From Tubiluchus corallicola (taxonomy: Eukaryota > Priapulida > Priapulimorpha > Priapulimorphida > Tubiluchidae): DNA of 59,145 bases. The notes beneath the pieces are model-generated. The model worked only from the letters and a program-made list of their open reading frames with translations, did not search any database and was not told the DNA's origin. Within the stretch, counting starts at the first letter, position 1. The number at the start of each line of letters is the position of its first letter. Positions 24,865-35,963 of this stretch are shown here, piece by piece. The position numbers and the translations under genes are program-made. The stretch covers positions 622,001-681,145 of the forward strand of contig JAQGDQ010000039.1 in the NCBI GenBank assembly GCA_030141605.1, read 5' to 3'.

Positions 24865-26510
24865 CTTAAAAATCAATCATTACATGCCGATAAGATGACT
24901 TCGTGCGCGACACGTTAATTTTTACAAACTCTTCCCTTCCCACAGCCACATGCATTGAAATATACATACATTTATATATCCTCGCTAAACCACTGGAATA
25001 CACTGGCTGCACAACTTTTAACTTTTGTCTTGCTAGAGTACACGTGGGGTAGCGAATATAATAATTATTATAACCTGCAATTGTGGGAATCACAATAATT
25101 TCCAGTGTTATACCGCCTATGTGAATGATGAAGATAAGTTGACGGGATCAAAGGTCACTACACTGTTAGACACTAAGCATGTTCTTTGGGGCGCGGTGGT
25201 ACACGATGACGTGTTTTGAATAAAATAGGATAATAGAAGCGAAGAGGGACAAACGACGTAGAAGGATGAATAGAGAGGAGACTGGAGCGAAAAGAGAAAA
25301 AAGCAGCTAGAACATAGCATAAACTGATTAAATATTAAATGTAAATAATTTCTAAACCTTTAAACGTATGTATAATGTTCTTGTGAAGTGGCATATATGT
25401 TTTAGCTTAATTAGGAAGTATTTCAATAAGAACATCGATTCCATACACAAAGCTTCCGATGCCTTGCCTTCATATTACACCTATATACACATTAACAACG
25501 AAACGTGCCCCCAACTGACTAATGTAACCAACTAAATCCAATACACGTACTTTTATTTTTGCTGGCTTCTTCGAGTAAATCGCTAATCCGCCCTGCGCGC
25601 GCATCCTTAACTTTCTGGGGCGTCATCCTCGTTCTTAGTGGGCGGCATCCGATCTGTTTACGATCGATATTTACCAGGCACCCATAATAATAATCACATC
25701 CGGAAAGATTCACGCTAGATGCTCTGTTAGTTTTGAGCACGCGCGGTTTCCTCAGTTGAGTAAAAGAGTATCAGAATTTTATATTATTTGCGTGTAAATT
25801 GGTAATAAATGGAAAGAGAATTAGGATGAAAAACTTTAATGTCGCTAGGGTTTGCACGTATTAAATGATGATTCCATGTTACCTGTGATGAGTCATACCT
25901 GTAGCTTTTAATCACTGTAGTATGATTAAGATTACGTGTATACTATGAAACATTGACTCCAAAAATGGTTGAAACCTTAAGGATCATAGGATCAATAGAC
26001 AAATAGCAATGCTGACTACCAGGAAAAGAAAAGAAACTTTTTTATGTAATATCGCCTCATATTCTATAATGAATTTTTTTCTTAGTTAATTTTTGGTCGA
26101 TCACTTTCTCTGCGTAGCAGCATTACGTAAGAATGATTTGGGTTAAGTTTTCGTAAGTGATGTTACAAACACATTGTTAACTATTAAAAAAGTTGGAACC
26201 AATGCATGGGTTGCCGCAGAAACAGTTTTCCTCGTGAATGATCGGACAAGATCATACTATCTTGTGGAACAGCATGTTGTCCCAAGACAGGTTCTATTGA
26301 CAACGATACTGCAGTTCTACAGAAAATAACAAAAGATAAATCCAATGTCGCTATGCCAACTTTGCCAAGAAAGGAGTTCCGTGGTTAGTAAAAAGACATT
26401 CATTTGGCAAATCTGCACAGCAAATACGATAGATAGCGGACTACAAGAGAAACATAATCTGTATTGATTCTAAAGTGGAAGCTCCTCTTTCCATTGATGC
26501 AAATATATAA
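24865..26510. other. Unannotated stretch
   Basis: The minus frames 24866-25093, 25117-25320 and 25519-25740 match nothing recognisable. Confidence 0.45.
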
Positions 26511-26512
26511 CA

Positions 26513-26741
26513 AATAACAAATACGAGCGTAACTGCAGAGTCATTAAACATATAAATTCCCTTTGAGCTGTTGAAATTAGACCAGGTAATAATGATGATG
26601 ACGCTGATTAACAAGAAATTACAGCTCACATAATTATTATCATGCACACATTTCTACTGCACACGTGCTTTAATTGTAGGTGAAAAGGAGATAAATCTGT
26701 AATATCAAGAATAAAATGGTTATAATTCTCTTCGTTTTAGA
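26513..26741 (+). repeat. 229-bp direct repeat, copy 1
   Basis: This is nearly identical to 27927-28155. By eye, only two substitutions separate them: GATGACGCTG against GATGACACTG, and CATGCACAC against CATACACAC. There are no indels, giving about 99% identity. Boundaries are sharp (AATAACAAATACG to CGTTTTAGA), and the flanks are unrelated. The minus-strand open frames overlapping both copies share a translated segment only because of this repeat. The ends are not TG...CA, so an LTR is not indicated. Confidence 0.9.
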
Positions 26742-27926
26742 GAACATATACATCGCCTCTTCTCACTCACAATCCGTTTGGATAAAACAAGAAAAATATC
26801 AGAAGAGTTAAGGAAAGAAATAATTCTGTACTTTTTGGCGTAATGTTTATTTTGTTCGTTAAATCTTTAGTTAGTTACATTAGTTAATAAATTAAATGGG
26901 TGGCGGCCTGGGTTTTTGCTACAAGATTTCAATATATCTCAGCATTGGACAAAAAGAAAATAACTGTCCTCAGCGGAGAGGAGCGTGAATGGTAATATAA
27001 GTTAGTTGCTCCCTAAGTGCTCATAAGCCATGTTTTCCCCCAAACGGAAGCACATAAAATAAATATATCTTTCAGTAACTTTGAAGCTTAAAACGCTGAA
27101 ATAAGCTAAAATGAAATTGAGCAGCTGCATGTCTTTGAGGAACATATTGCATTGAATTTTCGGTGCTGGATAATGATATGGATAATCTGACGACGATCGA
27201 CTTTATCAGATCCAATAGGCTCTATATCCCCAACCCAACCCCTTCGATGGCGACTTCAATAAACAGCAAAACTGCGTACATGTCTCAATCTAAATTGGTG
27301 GTAAAAACATGAAAAGGGTTAATTTTAAATGTAATCTAGTACATGAGTGTAAAAAAATCATTAAACTCACCCGCATTGCTTGCTCCGACATATTACTGCA
27401 TTACGTAAAGCAAAATTCTTCGCAAGTTAAAAAAACGTTTACGATCCTGTTTACAAGCAACCAGGATCCACACACCCGGCTTACTGGCTGCTCCCAGTAC
27501 ACAATAAACAAGACTGCAACCCGGTTCACAAAGTTGCTTTCAATGGAACCGAAAAGAACGGAAGTACAACATATATTTTAGCGGAAAAAGATTACATATA
27601 GGTACTCTTCGTTGACAGGCCTCAATTAAACGTTTCTCCAAAAGTTCATTGCAACCTAACACGATGACGCGCTCACAAAAACCCGCATAGATATGCCCGA
27701 GCCCGTGACTGGATCCGCGACTGATTTACGAGGCTGATATTGTGCAACAGAACAGCAAAGCTGCGGGGCATTGCCTACTACATTTATTATTCTATGGCGA
27801 ATTTGCGATAGTAGTAAGCAGAAATTTGGCACTTTGCCAAAACAAGCTGACCCAGATTCAGAAAGTTAAACCACTGGTAATAAAGTTAAGCCGCGTAGTG
27901 AGCTGTACTACGGTCAAATGAATTTG
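26742..27926. other. 1185-bp segment bounded by the 229-bp repeats
   Basis: The segment holds one 90-codon ATG frame (27309-27581) that I do not recognise. It is rich in Lys and Thr, with no motif I can name. No primer-binding site or polypurine tract is evident next to the flanking repeats. Confidence 0.4.
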
Positions 27927-28155
27927 AATAACAAATACGAGCGTAACTGCAGAGTCATTAAACATATAAATTCCCTTTGAGCTGTTGAAATTAGACCAGG
28001 TAATAATGATGATGACACTGATTAACAAGAAATTACAGCTCACATAATTATTATCATACACACATTTCTACTGCACACGTGCTTTAATTGTAGGTGAAAA
28101 GGAGATAAATCTGTAATATCAAGAATAAAATGGTTATAATTCTCTTCGTTTTAGA
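27927..28155 (+). repeat. 229-bp direct repeat, copy 2
   Basis: Same length and orientation as 26513-26741, with two base differences. One of them turns the CpG of copy 1 into CpA, consistent with deamination in this copy. Confidence 0.9.
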
Positions 28156-28199
28156 AAGAAAAACCAATAGTACAAAATGCTACAGTGTAATGAAGCTTA

Positions 28200-28260
28200 A
28201 ACTATAATGTAAATGTAATATATAATATATAATGTGTATAATGTATAATGTATTAGATAT
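28200..28260. repeat. Imperfect TATAATG repeat
   Basis: Degenerate TATAATGTATAATG-like units span about 50 bp. Confidence 0.5.
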
Positions 28261-28325
28261 AATCCGCCACAAATTTTATCCAGTGCAGAAATTAAATTAA
28301 TACGAACAAAGAAAAATACAATATT

Positions 28326-28483
28326 ACAAACCCACAATTAATTAAATTTTGTATCAATTCTGGAAGATAGGAAAAAACGTGAGCCTTGAAAGCAGAAGGT
28401 TACTGGTTCAAATTCAGGCTGTATTCCATACATCCTAGCTGTCTTTCAAGTTTGGTACCAGAATTTAATTAATTGCGGTTTGT
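28326..28483. mobile_element. Foldback/MITE-like element with internal B-box-like motif
   Basis: The left arm starts ACAAACCCACAATTAATTAA, and the reverse complement of the right arm starts ACAAACCGCAATTAATTAA. The arms are about 25 bp with one or two mismatches. The interior of about 110 bp includes ACTGGTTCAAATTCAGG, whose GGTTCAAATTC is close to a pol III B box, with CTG/CAG able to pair around it. It could be a MITE, or a SINE fragment inside one. Confidence 0.5.
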
Positions 28484-28489
28484 ACCACA

Positions 28490-29145
28490 ATTAGTTATAA
28501 TTTGGCATTAAGATATAAGAACTAATTTAATCATAAGAACTAATTAAAAACTATAAAATATTTAAAATAATTACGTCACATTTCTGCAATCGCATGTTTA
28601 CGGAATACTACGAAACCCGACCAGCAAATTATCATTTTTATTCAGTCATTTATCAGCAAATTATGATACAATCTTCGTTAACAAATAAAAGCAAAAGCCG
28701 GTAATTTCGTATGATTAGAGGAAATTGCTTTTCAGCTAATAATTACACTAAAATAGACGCTAGCCGTTCTCAATTCCAGCTACGGCGCGTAATTATAAGA
28801 ACTGAAAAGGAAATTTCAGAATTTAAGAAGCAGCTTGGGAAAGCGGACGGCTAGAAGAGTGCAAGGTGAGATGGATGGCTCGCGGAGCAGAACAAAAAAG
28901 AACAGAAATAATAAATTAAACTAGTGCAACATTTAGAGTTGAGAGAATTTGAACATGTGAAACGAACGAACGATATGATAAAGATGAACACTAGAGACTA
29001 GAGTACGAGTAAAAGGTGCGCTTAAAAGGAGAAAAATAAGCAAATTCAATAAGGAAGCAGTAAAATTTAATAAAGAAAAGAAAAATGAGACTGTCGAGAA
29101 AGAAATAAGAAAATGAGTACAGAAAGGAATAGAGGAACAGCGTAA
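28490..29145. other. Unannotated stretch
   Basis: AT-rich on its left, then purine-rich from about 28830. No frame or repeat boundary was recognised. Confidence 0.45.
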
Positions 29146-29148
29146 GAC

Positions 29149-29300
29149 AATGATGATGATGATGATGATGATGATAAATCTTTATTTACACAATATATAC
29201 ATGTATATGCATGCAAGGCCTCTATTTGCAGGCTGATAATTTTGCATTGTATCATGATATAAGCGTATATATACAACACATTCATTTATAATTATGTCTT
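29149..29300 (-). mobile_element. Possible minus-strand LINE 3' end with (ATC)n tail
   Basis: On the minus strand the sequence reads AGCCTGCAAATAGAGGCC, a small hairpin, then TGTGTAAATAAAGATTTATC and (ATC)n. A terminal hairpin, an AATAAAGATTTAT segment and a trinucleotide tail is a layout I know from LINE 3' ends in invertebrates. The (GAT)8 at 29151-29175 is the tail. No coding part was recognised to the right. Confidence 0.45.
29151..29175. repeat. (TGA)8 microsatellite
   Basis: An uninterrupted trinucleotide run of about 25 bp at the end of the preceding element. Confidence 0.9.
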
Positions 29301-29856
29301 TAAAACTTGTACCACAAACTTGCTTTTAAAACATTTCAGCAATTATTTATAATAGTTAAGCTCCATAATAACAGAATTCATTCACTAGGATTATTTAGAT
29401 TACACTATTAGGAAAGTATTAAAAATGGCATGCACGTTTTACTTACAAATAGATAAGAACAAGGACTATTACTAAAATTTACGATAAAAACAGGATAAAT
29501 TTTGCCCGAGTTACACATATATGTATATAAATATATGTGCGCGAGCTAAAATTTACATTCTATTATGCATTTAACCCGTTTACGTCCCTTTACAAACTGA
29601 TAATATAAAACTGTAAAATTAATTAGAGCTTTACTTAATGTTTCTTTTTTTAAAAACACACTTGTTATATTTTCCCCTGCAGTGTTCTAATAGGTGTTTT
29701 CTGAGGTTAGCGACTACACTGTTGCATATGTATATCAGGCGTTCAGAGGTTTATATTTTGGTGCCGCATTCACATGTGCTATTATCCGTTAGTCTTGAAC
29801 TATATAAAAATTGCCTGAAGTTTCCTTTTCCAGTTAAGAGACTTATGGATGCTGAG

Positions 29857-29876
29857 ACAACAAGAGACGGAGAGAA

Positions 29877-29921
<45 letters not shown>

Positions 29922-30084
29922 GCGAGAGAGAGAGAGAGAGCAGGAAGGGGAAAGAGAGAGAGCGAGAGAGAGAGAGAGAAAGAAAGAGGAGGAGAGGAGG
30001 AATGGGGAGAGAGGGAGAGAGAGAAAGAGTGAGAGAAAAAGAGAAAAGGTAAGGGAAAGAGAGAGAGAAGAGAGAGAGGGTGTA

Positions 30085-30118
<34 letters not shown>

Positions 30119-30144
30119 TTCGAAAACGAGAGAAAGAAAAACCG
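29857..30144 (+). repeat. Polypurine tract with (AGAC)n
   Basis: (AGAC)11.5 at 29877-29922 is followed by about 220 bp of almost pure purine on the plus strand, mixing GA, GGA and GAAA units. Open frames of up to 177 codons across it (29638-30284, both strands) are low-complexity Arg/Glu or Ser/Leu translations and not genes. Confidence 0.9.
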
Positions 30145-30822
30145 TAAGCAGACGACAAGTCAAAAAAGGTAAAATTGGCAGGTCCCATAAATACAGCTTC
30201 AATACGTGAAGTCCCAGTAAAAACTAATTCAGACATTAACGGAAATGACAGTTCAATTATAACAGCAAGAACGAATACCGGCAAATCAGAAATTACAAAA
30301 AAGTGATAATCTAGCTACATCGCACCAGTAACAATATTGATTCAGAACGCGGAGTTAATGCTATAAAAATATCATTAAGGGTGATATTGAGATAACAACG
30401 GATATGAATCAAACAATACGCTCAATCAAGATAATCAAATGCAAATATTACGCCACAGTGACTGGGTTTTAATTCAACTGTTTCGGCGACGAAATTACCC
30501 GTCATTGGTAACAAAATTCAGTGAAAAACTCCGGACGGACATTGCCAGTGTCATTACCATCACGCAAAATAACGATCTACTGATTGTAATGATGGGTTAA
30601 CAAAAGACATTACAATAAGATAGAAATTACAAAAAGCCATGGAATAATATGTATAGTCCCTGTACTTATTTCTTTGTTATACTCAGCAATGCAGCATAGT
30701 CACTCAAAGTCAATTACATAAAAGTTGCCTGCTGCCTATATAAAATTCAAACAGGTCTGTTTATCCTACGACGTTGAACCGACTACCCAATGTCCACCAT
30801 TAAATACACGTATGTATTATAG

Positions 30823-30879
30823 TAGTATATTAATATAGTATATCATATTAGCATAATAATATACTATATGAATATACTA
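30823..30879. repeat. AT-rich palindrome
   Basis: A 21-bp arm (TAGTATATTAATATAGTATA plus one base, 30823-30843) pairs with 30859-30879 with a single mismatch across a 15-nt spacer. The sequence is able to form a cruciform. Confidence 0.85.
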
Positions 30880-30885
30880 ATACAA

Positions 30886-30892
30886 ACGCACG

Positions 30893-30935
<43 letters not shown>
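30886..30935. repeat. (CA)n microsatellite
   Basis: A CGCA-interrupted start is followed by about 19 pure CA units, 6 bp to the right of an AT palindrome. Confidence 0.95.
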
Positions 30936-30937
<2 letters not shown>

Positions 30938-31299
30938 GGACGCAGATTTTTGGGACGACGTTAGTGCTCGTGAGAGTGCACAGTTATGTAATGTCATGAA
31001 TGTACACAGTGCAAATATTGTGTTTGTAAAAATGTGTATATATTGTTTGAGCATTTTAGTTTTTTCGTTTGCACTGGGCAAATATCTAAAACAGTGTTGT
31101 TATTTTAAAAACGGTGAGGCTTACTAAACTTTGCTGTAACGAGTGAACAATTTTAAAGACAAATAAAGATTTAATATATATAACTAAATATAACTATATT
31201 TAGACTAATATGCAGGAATTTAATGTGGCTACCTCTAGTAAGATAGTTACATATAGATTTTTCAATCCGGAATTGATTAGTCACCCTAATACATTCAAA

Positions 31300-31820
31300 T
31301 AGGACGGCGACCTAAATTCAAAAGAGTTTCGCCGACAAAGGCCAGAATGTGAGGTCAAAATTGGCTATTGAAAGTGGCAGGTGGCAGAAAAACACACCCA
31401 GGCACCGGAGGTTTTGCGACTGCCGTATTCAAGAACTAAGGCCTGTTCAAGATGAGGAACATGTTTTCTGCAATTACGCGAAGACTGACCCGGTCAAGCA
31501 GCTACTTCGGGTCTCAAATATTGATGTGGCATCCCCTAGTTCTATTTTCAAGCATAACAATAACCAAACTGTTGAGGACTATATTCATCTGTGCTTTAAA
31601 TGTTTTGCACAATAATCACTGTTACTTGTAGGACTGATAGTATAATGTAAAATATGTTAATTATGTATAGCTACACTCCGTTTAATGCCATCTTAGCACT
31701 TTTACGATCGTTAATGTATAAATGTTATGAAGTAAATTTTGGACTTACTTAATGTGTTATTTTCCGTGCGTCTACCTTGGTTAAGTGTTATAATAATTGT
31801 TGGCCAATAAATTACTTACT
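31300..31820 (+). mobile_element. 5'-truncated LINE 3' end
   Basis: The C-terminal coding remnant (31316-31615) is followed by about 190 bp of 3' UTR. It ends at about 31804-31822 in AATAAATTACTTACTTGC, a TTAC-repeat tail. Truncation, a coding 3' end and a short repeat tail together support LINE origin. Confidence 0.6.
31316..31615 (+). pseudogene. LINE C-terminus with CxC...H...C region
   Basis: The open frame runs about 100 codons from a preceding stop to TAA. Key blocks are R-S-K-L-A-I-E-S-G-R-W, then P-R-H-R-R-F-C-D-C, then V-Q-D-E-E-H-V-F-C, and a final helix ending C-F-K-C-F. This is the well-known LINE C-terminal pattern in which L-x-I-E-x-G-R-W is followed by R-x-C-x-x-C and DE-x-H-x-L-x-x-C, thought to bind nucleic acid. 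Here the pattern is quite well kept, so this is the youngest-looking of the LINE ends in the window. There is no RT or endonuclease domain, and no true start codon. Confidence 0.7.
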
Positions 31821-31829
31821 TGCTTATGC

Positions 31830-33995
31830 AACTATATGATGCAGTTGAATTTATTCTGCATGTGAATATACCATATGGAGTGCACGTTCGCGTTTTCTTA
31901 CAAAGCAATTCCTCCAACAGGTAAACAGATAATAACTTCTGAATACGCTGAGGTGAACAGGACAGATAAGGGATTTTATGATCCATTTATAAAATCTCAC
32001 TTGATCAGTGTTATTAAACTATAGTTGAATAGACGAGGCAGGTGCCACTGATATCAGAATGTAATGCCTGACTGACAATTACACTCTCCCATCTCTGCAA
32101 TCATCATTCAGCAACTTAATATCCGCAGAAATGACAGCAACATGTCTATTATAATGCATAATTTTCCAAAGTCATGTACGCGGGTGTATGACAAGAATTT
32201 TAAAGTTAAAGCACATTCACATTTATACGGTTCACACTGTTAATGATTCGAGCTATTCTGCCCATTATTTCGACGTTAATGAGGTGTTCTGCGTTAACTA
32301 ATTCTATTTTAACTAAACGACGACAATGCTAACCGCAACGACAACGACAAGGATAACGACAACGACACAAGCAATAATAACACACGATTTGAAAACACTT
32401 ATTATTCACCTTTATGCGTTCTTTATTTGCACCTTTTTAATTTTGTATCATTGTCATGTAGAATTGAAATTTGGTGAACGTAATTTGTTAACAGTTTCTG
32501 AACTACCATATAACGTTAATTGGTATTACCTACTAATCTTCAGATAGCAGTGTTTGATCGTGATTCTTACACAACGGAGCTGAGCTGCACACGGGAGATA
32601 TAATGAATTACATGATAGAAACTATTGAAACAAATACTATCACTTTTTACGTAAAATAAAAAAATCAAATAAAACTGCGAAGACCCTTTTCATGCTAATA
32701 CGCCAATGCAATAGAAAAATTACCTGCCTACAAGTTCAACAGTTACTGTTACAGTTTCACATACCAATTAGTCATGTTACTGTAAATTGTTGACTGAATG
32801 AGCCTATACACATGTAAACATATGATAAAGCATAGGCCATAATACTAACTTTCATATACAAAACACTGTTTCAAAATCATAATTATCCAAAACCTCATAC
32901 AACAAAGGACAGGTTTGTGTGGTTAGAAACTTTTGATTTAGGGCTCTAGTCTCCGGGTGTCTAACGAAAAACCAGTTTAAAATTTCTCTTCCTGCGGTCA
33001 TAAATTTGAGTCGAAGTAAAAAGTAAATTAGTTCAAGTCAGCAACCACAACTGAGTAAAGACAAAAAACAAGACTGCACGGTAAGACAAAGATTTGACAA
33101 TTTAATACAAAAGGTTGAAGTGCAGTGGCTCTACGATGTTTTATGCAGGCCTACACGCCTATAGACAAGTCTACGGAACATAACCAGTTAGGAAACTTAG
33201 GAAATGCCTACCGGATTTCAGATAAGTGATAGTAATAATTAATGCAGGTCATGCAGAACAAGGCAATTAGTCCTGTATCCTCTGTTTACGCTTTTTACCT
33301 GTTGATAAACCACAGTGAAGTAGCCTAGTTGTTATCTAAGTTTTCACATTTAGGTTTCCCGAAATTTGCAAATTTGTTTTTTGTAAGCTAAAGAAAACCG
33401 ATCTAAAGTTAATATTGGCTGAACCCCACTAGTTTTTTGCAAAAGCAGCAAGAACGAAATTAGTTAATAAAATGAGGTCATTTATTAAAAAGACAATACA
33501 TTCACCATAGCAAGGCAAAAAAGGTGGGGCACACCCAAATACCGTCCCATCCAATACGTGAGTGACGTGACTATACTAATCACAGTATTGCTTGCGTCTG
33601 TGATGATAAACGTAATAAAGCATGGTTTGCGATACTACAATACATTACAAAAATTATACCAAACGCCTAGTAAAGCCCTTTTAACAACAGTGGTAAATTA
33701 TGTGTAAAAATTCCACACTACAGAAAAAGAACACTGCAATGTTAAAAGTACCCAAACCTAAAGTTCACACAAAAATTACATTCCTACTTTAGTAGTGGTT
33801 GGAGAGAGGGTGGGTTTTCACATCCAGCAACAGCAGGCAAATGGGTGATTTTCGACAAGACGACGGACGTCATTCGTTGATTGGTCGGCTAGAAACAATG
33901 CGCACGACACTGCCGCGCATGCTCACGAACATTCCTTACAAAAACTCATTTATTGCTATTCTATCAATAAATTTACCTTTTTTCAATTGAATTTA
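31830..33995. other. Unannotated stretch
   Basis: An imperfect CAACGA repeat lies at 32317-32375. A somewhat GC-richer patch (33795-33925) holds a 63-codon frame that I cannot assign. No exon or element was identified. Confidence 0.45.
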
Positions 33996-34019
33996 TATAT
34001 TTGTAGATTGATGTTATCA

Positions 34020-34140
34020 GTTATGGTGTCCGCCTGTACGAGGAAGCCTAGAAAGCACTTCTTCCTCCTTACAACAACTTTCTTGTTATTGTTATTGTAT
34101 TATTGTACCATTGCATTTATTGTTGTAAAATAAATGTTAC
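34020..34140 (+). mobile_element. Possible retrotransposon 3' tail preceding (ATTCT)n
   Basis: The sequence has TTATTGTTATTGTATTATTG followed by TTGTTGTAAAATAAATGTTAC, running directly into the pentanucleotide array. The AAATAAATGTTAC-plus-repeat layout resembles LINE 3' ends. No coding part is recognisable upstream. Confidence 0.35.
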
Positions 34141-34235
34141 ATTCTATTCTATTCTATTCTATTCTATTCTATTCTATTCTATTCTATTCTATTCTATTCT
34201 ATTCTATTCTATTCTATTCTATTCTATTCTATTCT
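34141..34235. repeat. (ATTCT)19 pentanucleotide array
   Basis: Nineteen perfect tandem ATTCT units (95 bp), then a variant ATTGT unit. The purity suggests recent expansion. Confidence 0.97.
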
Positions 34236-34834
34236 ATTGTGTAAGTTTGTTTACGTACGTACATTAATCAAAGTACAAGCCTATTATCATGGCAGTCACA
34301 GTAAGTTCTATTTTTTGAAGAAGTTAGTGAATTCTGCTTAACTACTTACTCTGAACGAGAACTCGGTTGTCTGCCAACAACACAAAAACTCCAAACCATA
34401 ACCGGATCAGTATCTCTCTTTCTATTTAATAAAATAACTAGGGTGGCGGAGGGGGCATCAATAAGAAAAGCAGTCTGCTGATATCAATTCCAAAGTAATT
34501 ACACGGCAAACTGTGCTGCGCTGGTGGGGCGGATACAAATCCTGCAATACTCACAACCATCGCAAAGAAAGGCAGGTAGTCAAAATATTCAATTAATTCA
34601 GAAACACGTTATTCTCCCCAAACTAAAATTCGACATTAAAGGCAGTTACGAGAAGTAGAGTTTATGTTATAACGCTGGTGCCATGTTTCATGTGCATCCC
34701 GAAATTACAGTGCACCTTGTCCGTCAGCTCCCTGCCTGCCAGCTCCCACGTTGAACTGATTCTCCAGTAACTGTAATCAATAGGGAAATCATATCTCACT
34801 TCTTGTAACAAATAAAAAAGATTTTCTCTGTATT

Positions 34835-34861
34835 TGTGTGTGTGTGTGTGTGTGTGTGTGT
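34835..34861. repeat. (TG)n microsatellite
   Basis: About 13 uninterrupted TG units. Confidence 0.95.
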
Positions 34862-35317
34862 CGAGTGAAAATCTGCTACGATTCGATTTCGCAAATCTTC
34901 CTTGTGAATTTATCGCAGAACGTTTCCATTGCCTGCAGCCAATTCACAAGCGGAAGATTTATCCAAAACAAAATTTGATGACACACCAAAAAAATTAAAT
35001 GCAATCGCAGTGCGTGCGTAGCAAAGTAATACTCGAATGAACTGTCGTAGAAAAGCAGTATTTAATGGCCACGAAATAGCAGCAGTTCGGCGACATAACT
35101 ATTATGGTTTCAAAGCACGTTTTAAATTATAATTTAAAGAGCCAATTAATAATGTGCTTGCAGTCTCAAGCAGATGTAGTTACGCCAGGACATTAAAAAT
35201 GGTGATCAAAAACGAAAAACACGAAGTTCAGCGCTTTGCTTTAAAGCAACAATAAGACAACTAGCGATGTTAATGGCATCAAACTTGTAAGGCAGAAAAT
35301 CTAAAAAAAGTTGGAAT

Positions 35318-35405
35318 ATAAACTGGATTTGAACCAGAGACACTCTGCTTACATAGCAGACGTCTTAGACCACTAGGCCATTGTAAACTCCAGTGGTCCA
35401 GGCAG
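35318..35405 (-). mobile_element. tRNA-derived SINE head or tRNA pseudogene
   Basis: On the minus strand there is a perfect A box (TGGCCTAGTGG) and a perfect B box (GGTTCAAATCC) at tRNA-like spacing. Between them is an anticodon-arm-like TCTGC...GCAGA stem. If the A box is set at tRNA position 8, the flanking acceptor segments do not pair well, so a functional tRNA is unlikely. A run of seven T follows about 12 bp downstream and could end pol III transcription. It may be a solitary tRNA-derived retroposon. Confidence 0.5.
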
Positions 35406-35963
35406 CCCAAAGTTCATCCCTTGTAGCTGACCAACCAAATTTAGAATTTCCGATCTTAGATCGCTCATACTAACTAAAGCAATCGTAATTTTGTCAAAAT
35501 GATAACAGGCCACTCCACTAGCCCATTTTATTCTGTTTGAGAGATTGCCGATTTTTCGAGTCTTGCTTTATCAAAATTAAGAATTTAAGCTAATATATGA
35601 AAATAATTATTACATAGAAAACGAAACAGAAATCAGAAAACATGTTTTATCGTAATAATTTCGTTGCTTGTGCTGATGCTGTAAGTACTGAAGTTGTCGA
35701 TGCTGAAGTTGCGGGCACTAAAGAGGGTACCGAGTTTAGAAGCACCGAAAATCGCCATACATGCGCACGGGTGTGGCATTTCAGATTCAAACCGTGATAA
35801 AAACATCCACTGTTTCGCAAGTTTTGGACTTTGTTAAAGTTTTAATATTATTAATTGCACACGTCGTTCCAATCCAATTTTACTGAGCCCTAACTACAAA
35901 TTCACACTCATTCGCAATTAGACATTTAGCGACTAGTTTAATCCACAGCTAAAAATCAAGGAA

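Noticed and set aside
26441-28061. Two minus-strand frames with nearly the same protein segment
   Set aside because: Similarity is explained by the 229-bp DNA repeat. The frames diverge exactly at the repeat edges, and no start or motif is conserved.
26513-28155. LTR retrotransposon bounded by 229-bp LTRs
   Set aside because: The repeat ends are not TG...CA, and no primer-binding site, polypurine tract or gag/pol trace lies between. Kept only as a direct repeat.
29638-30284. Long open frames (119-177 codons) on both strands
   Set aside because: They are translations of an (AGAC)n and polypurine tract. Ser/Leu and Arg/Glu runs appear on opposite strands, as simple repeats give.
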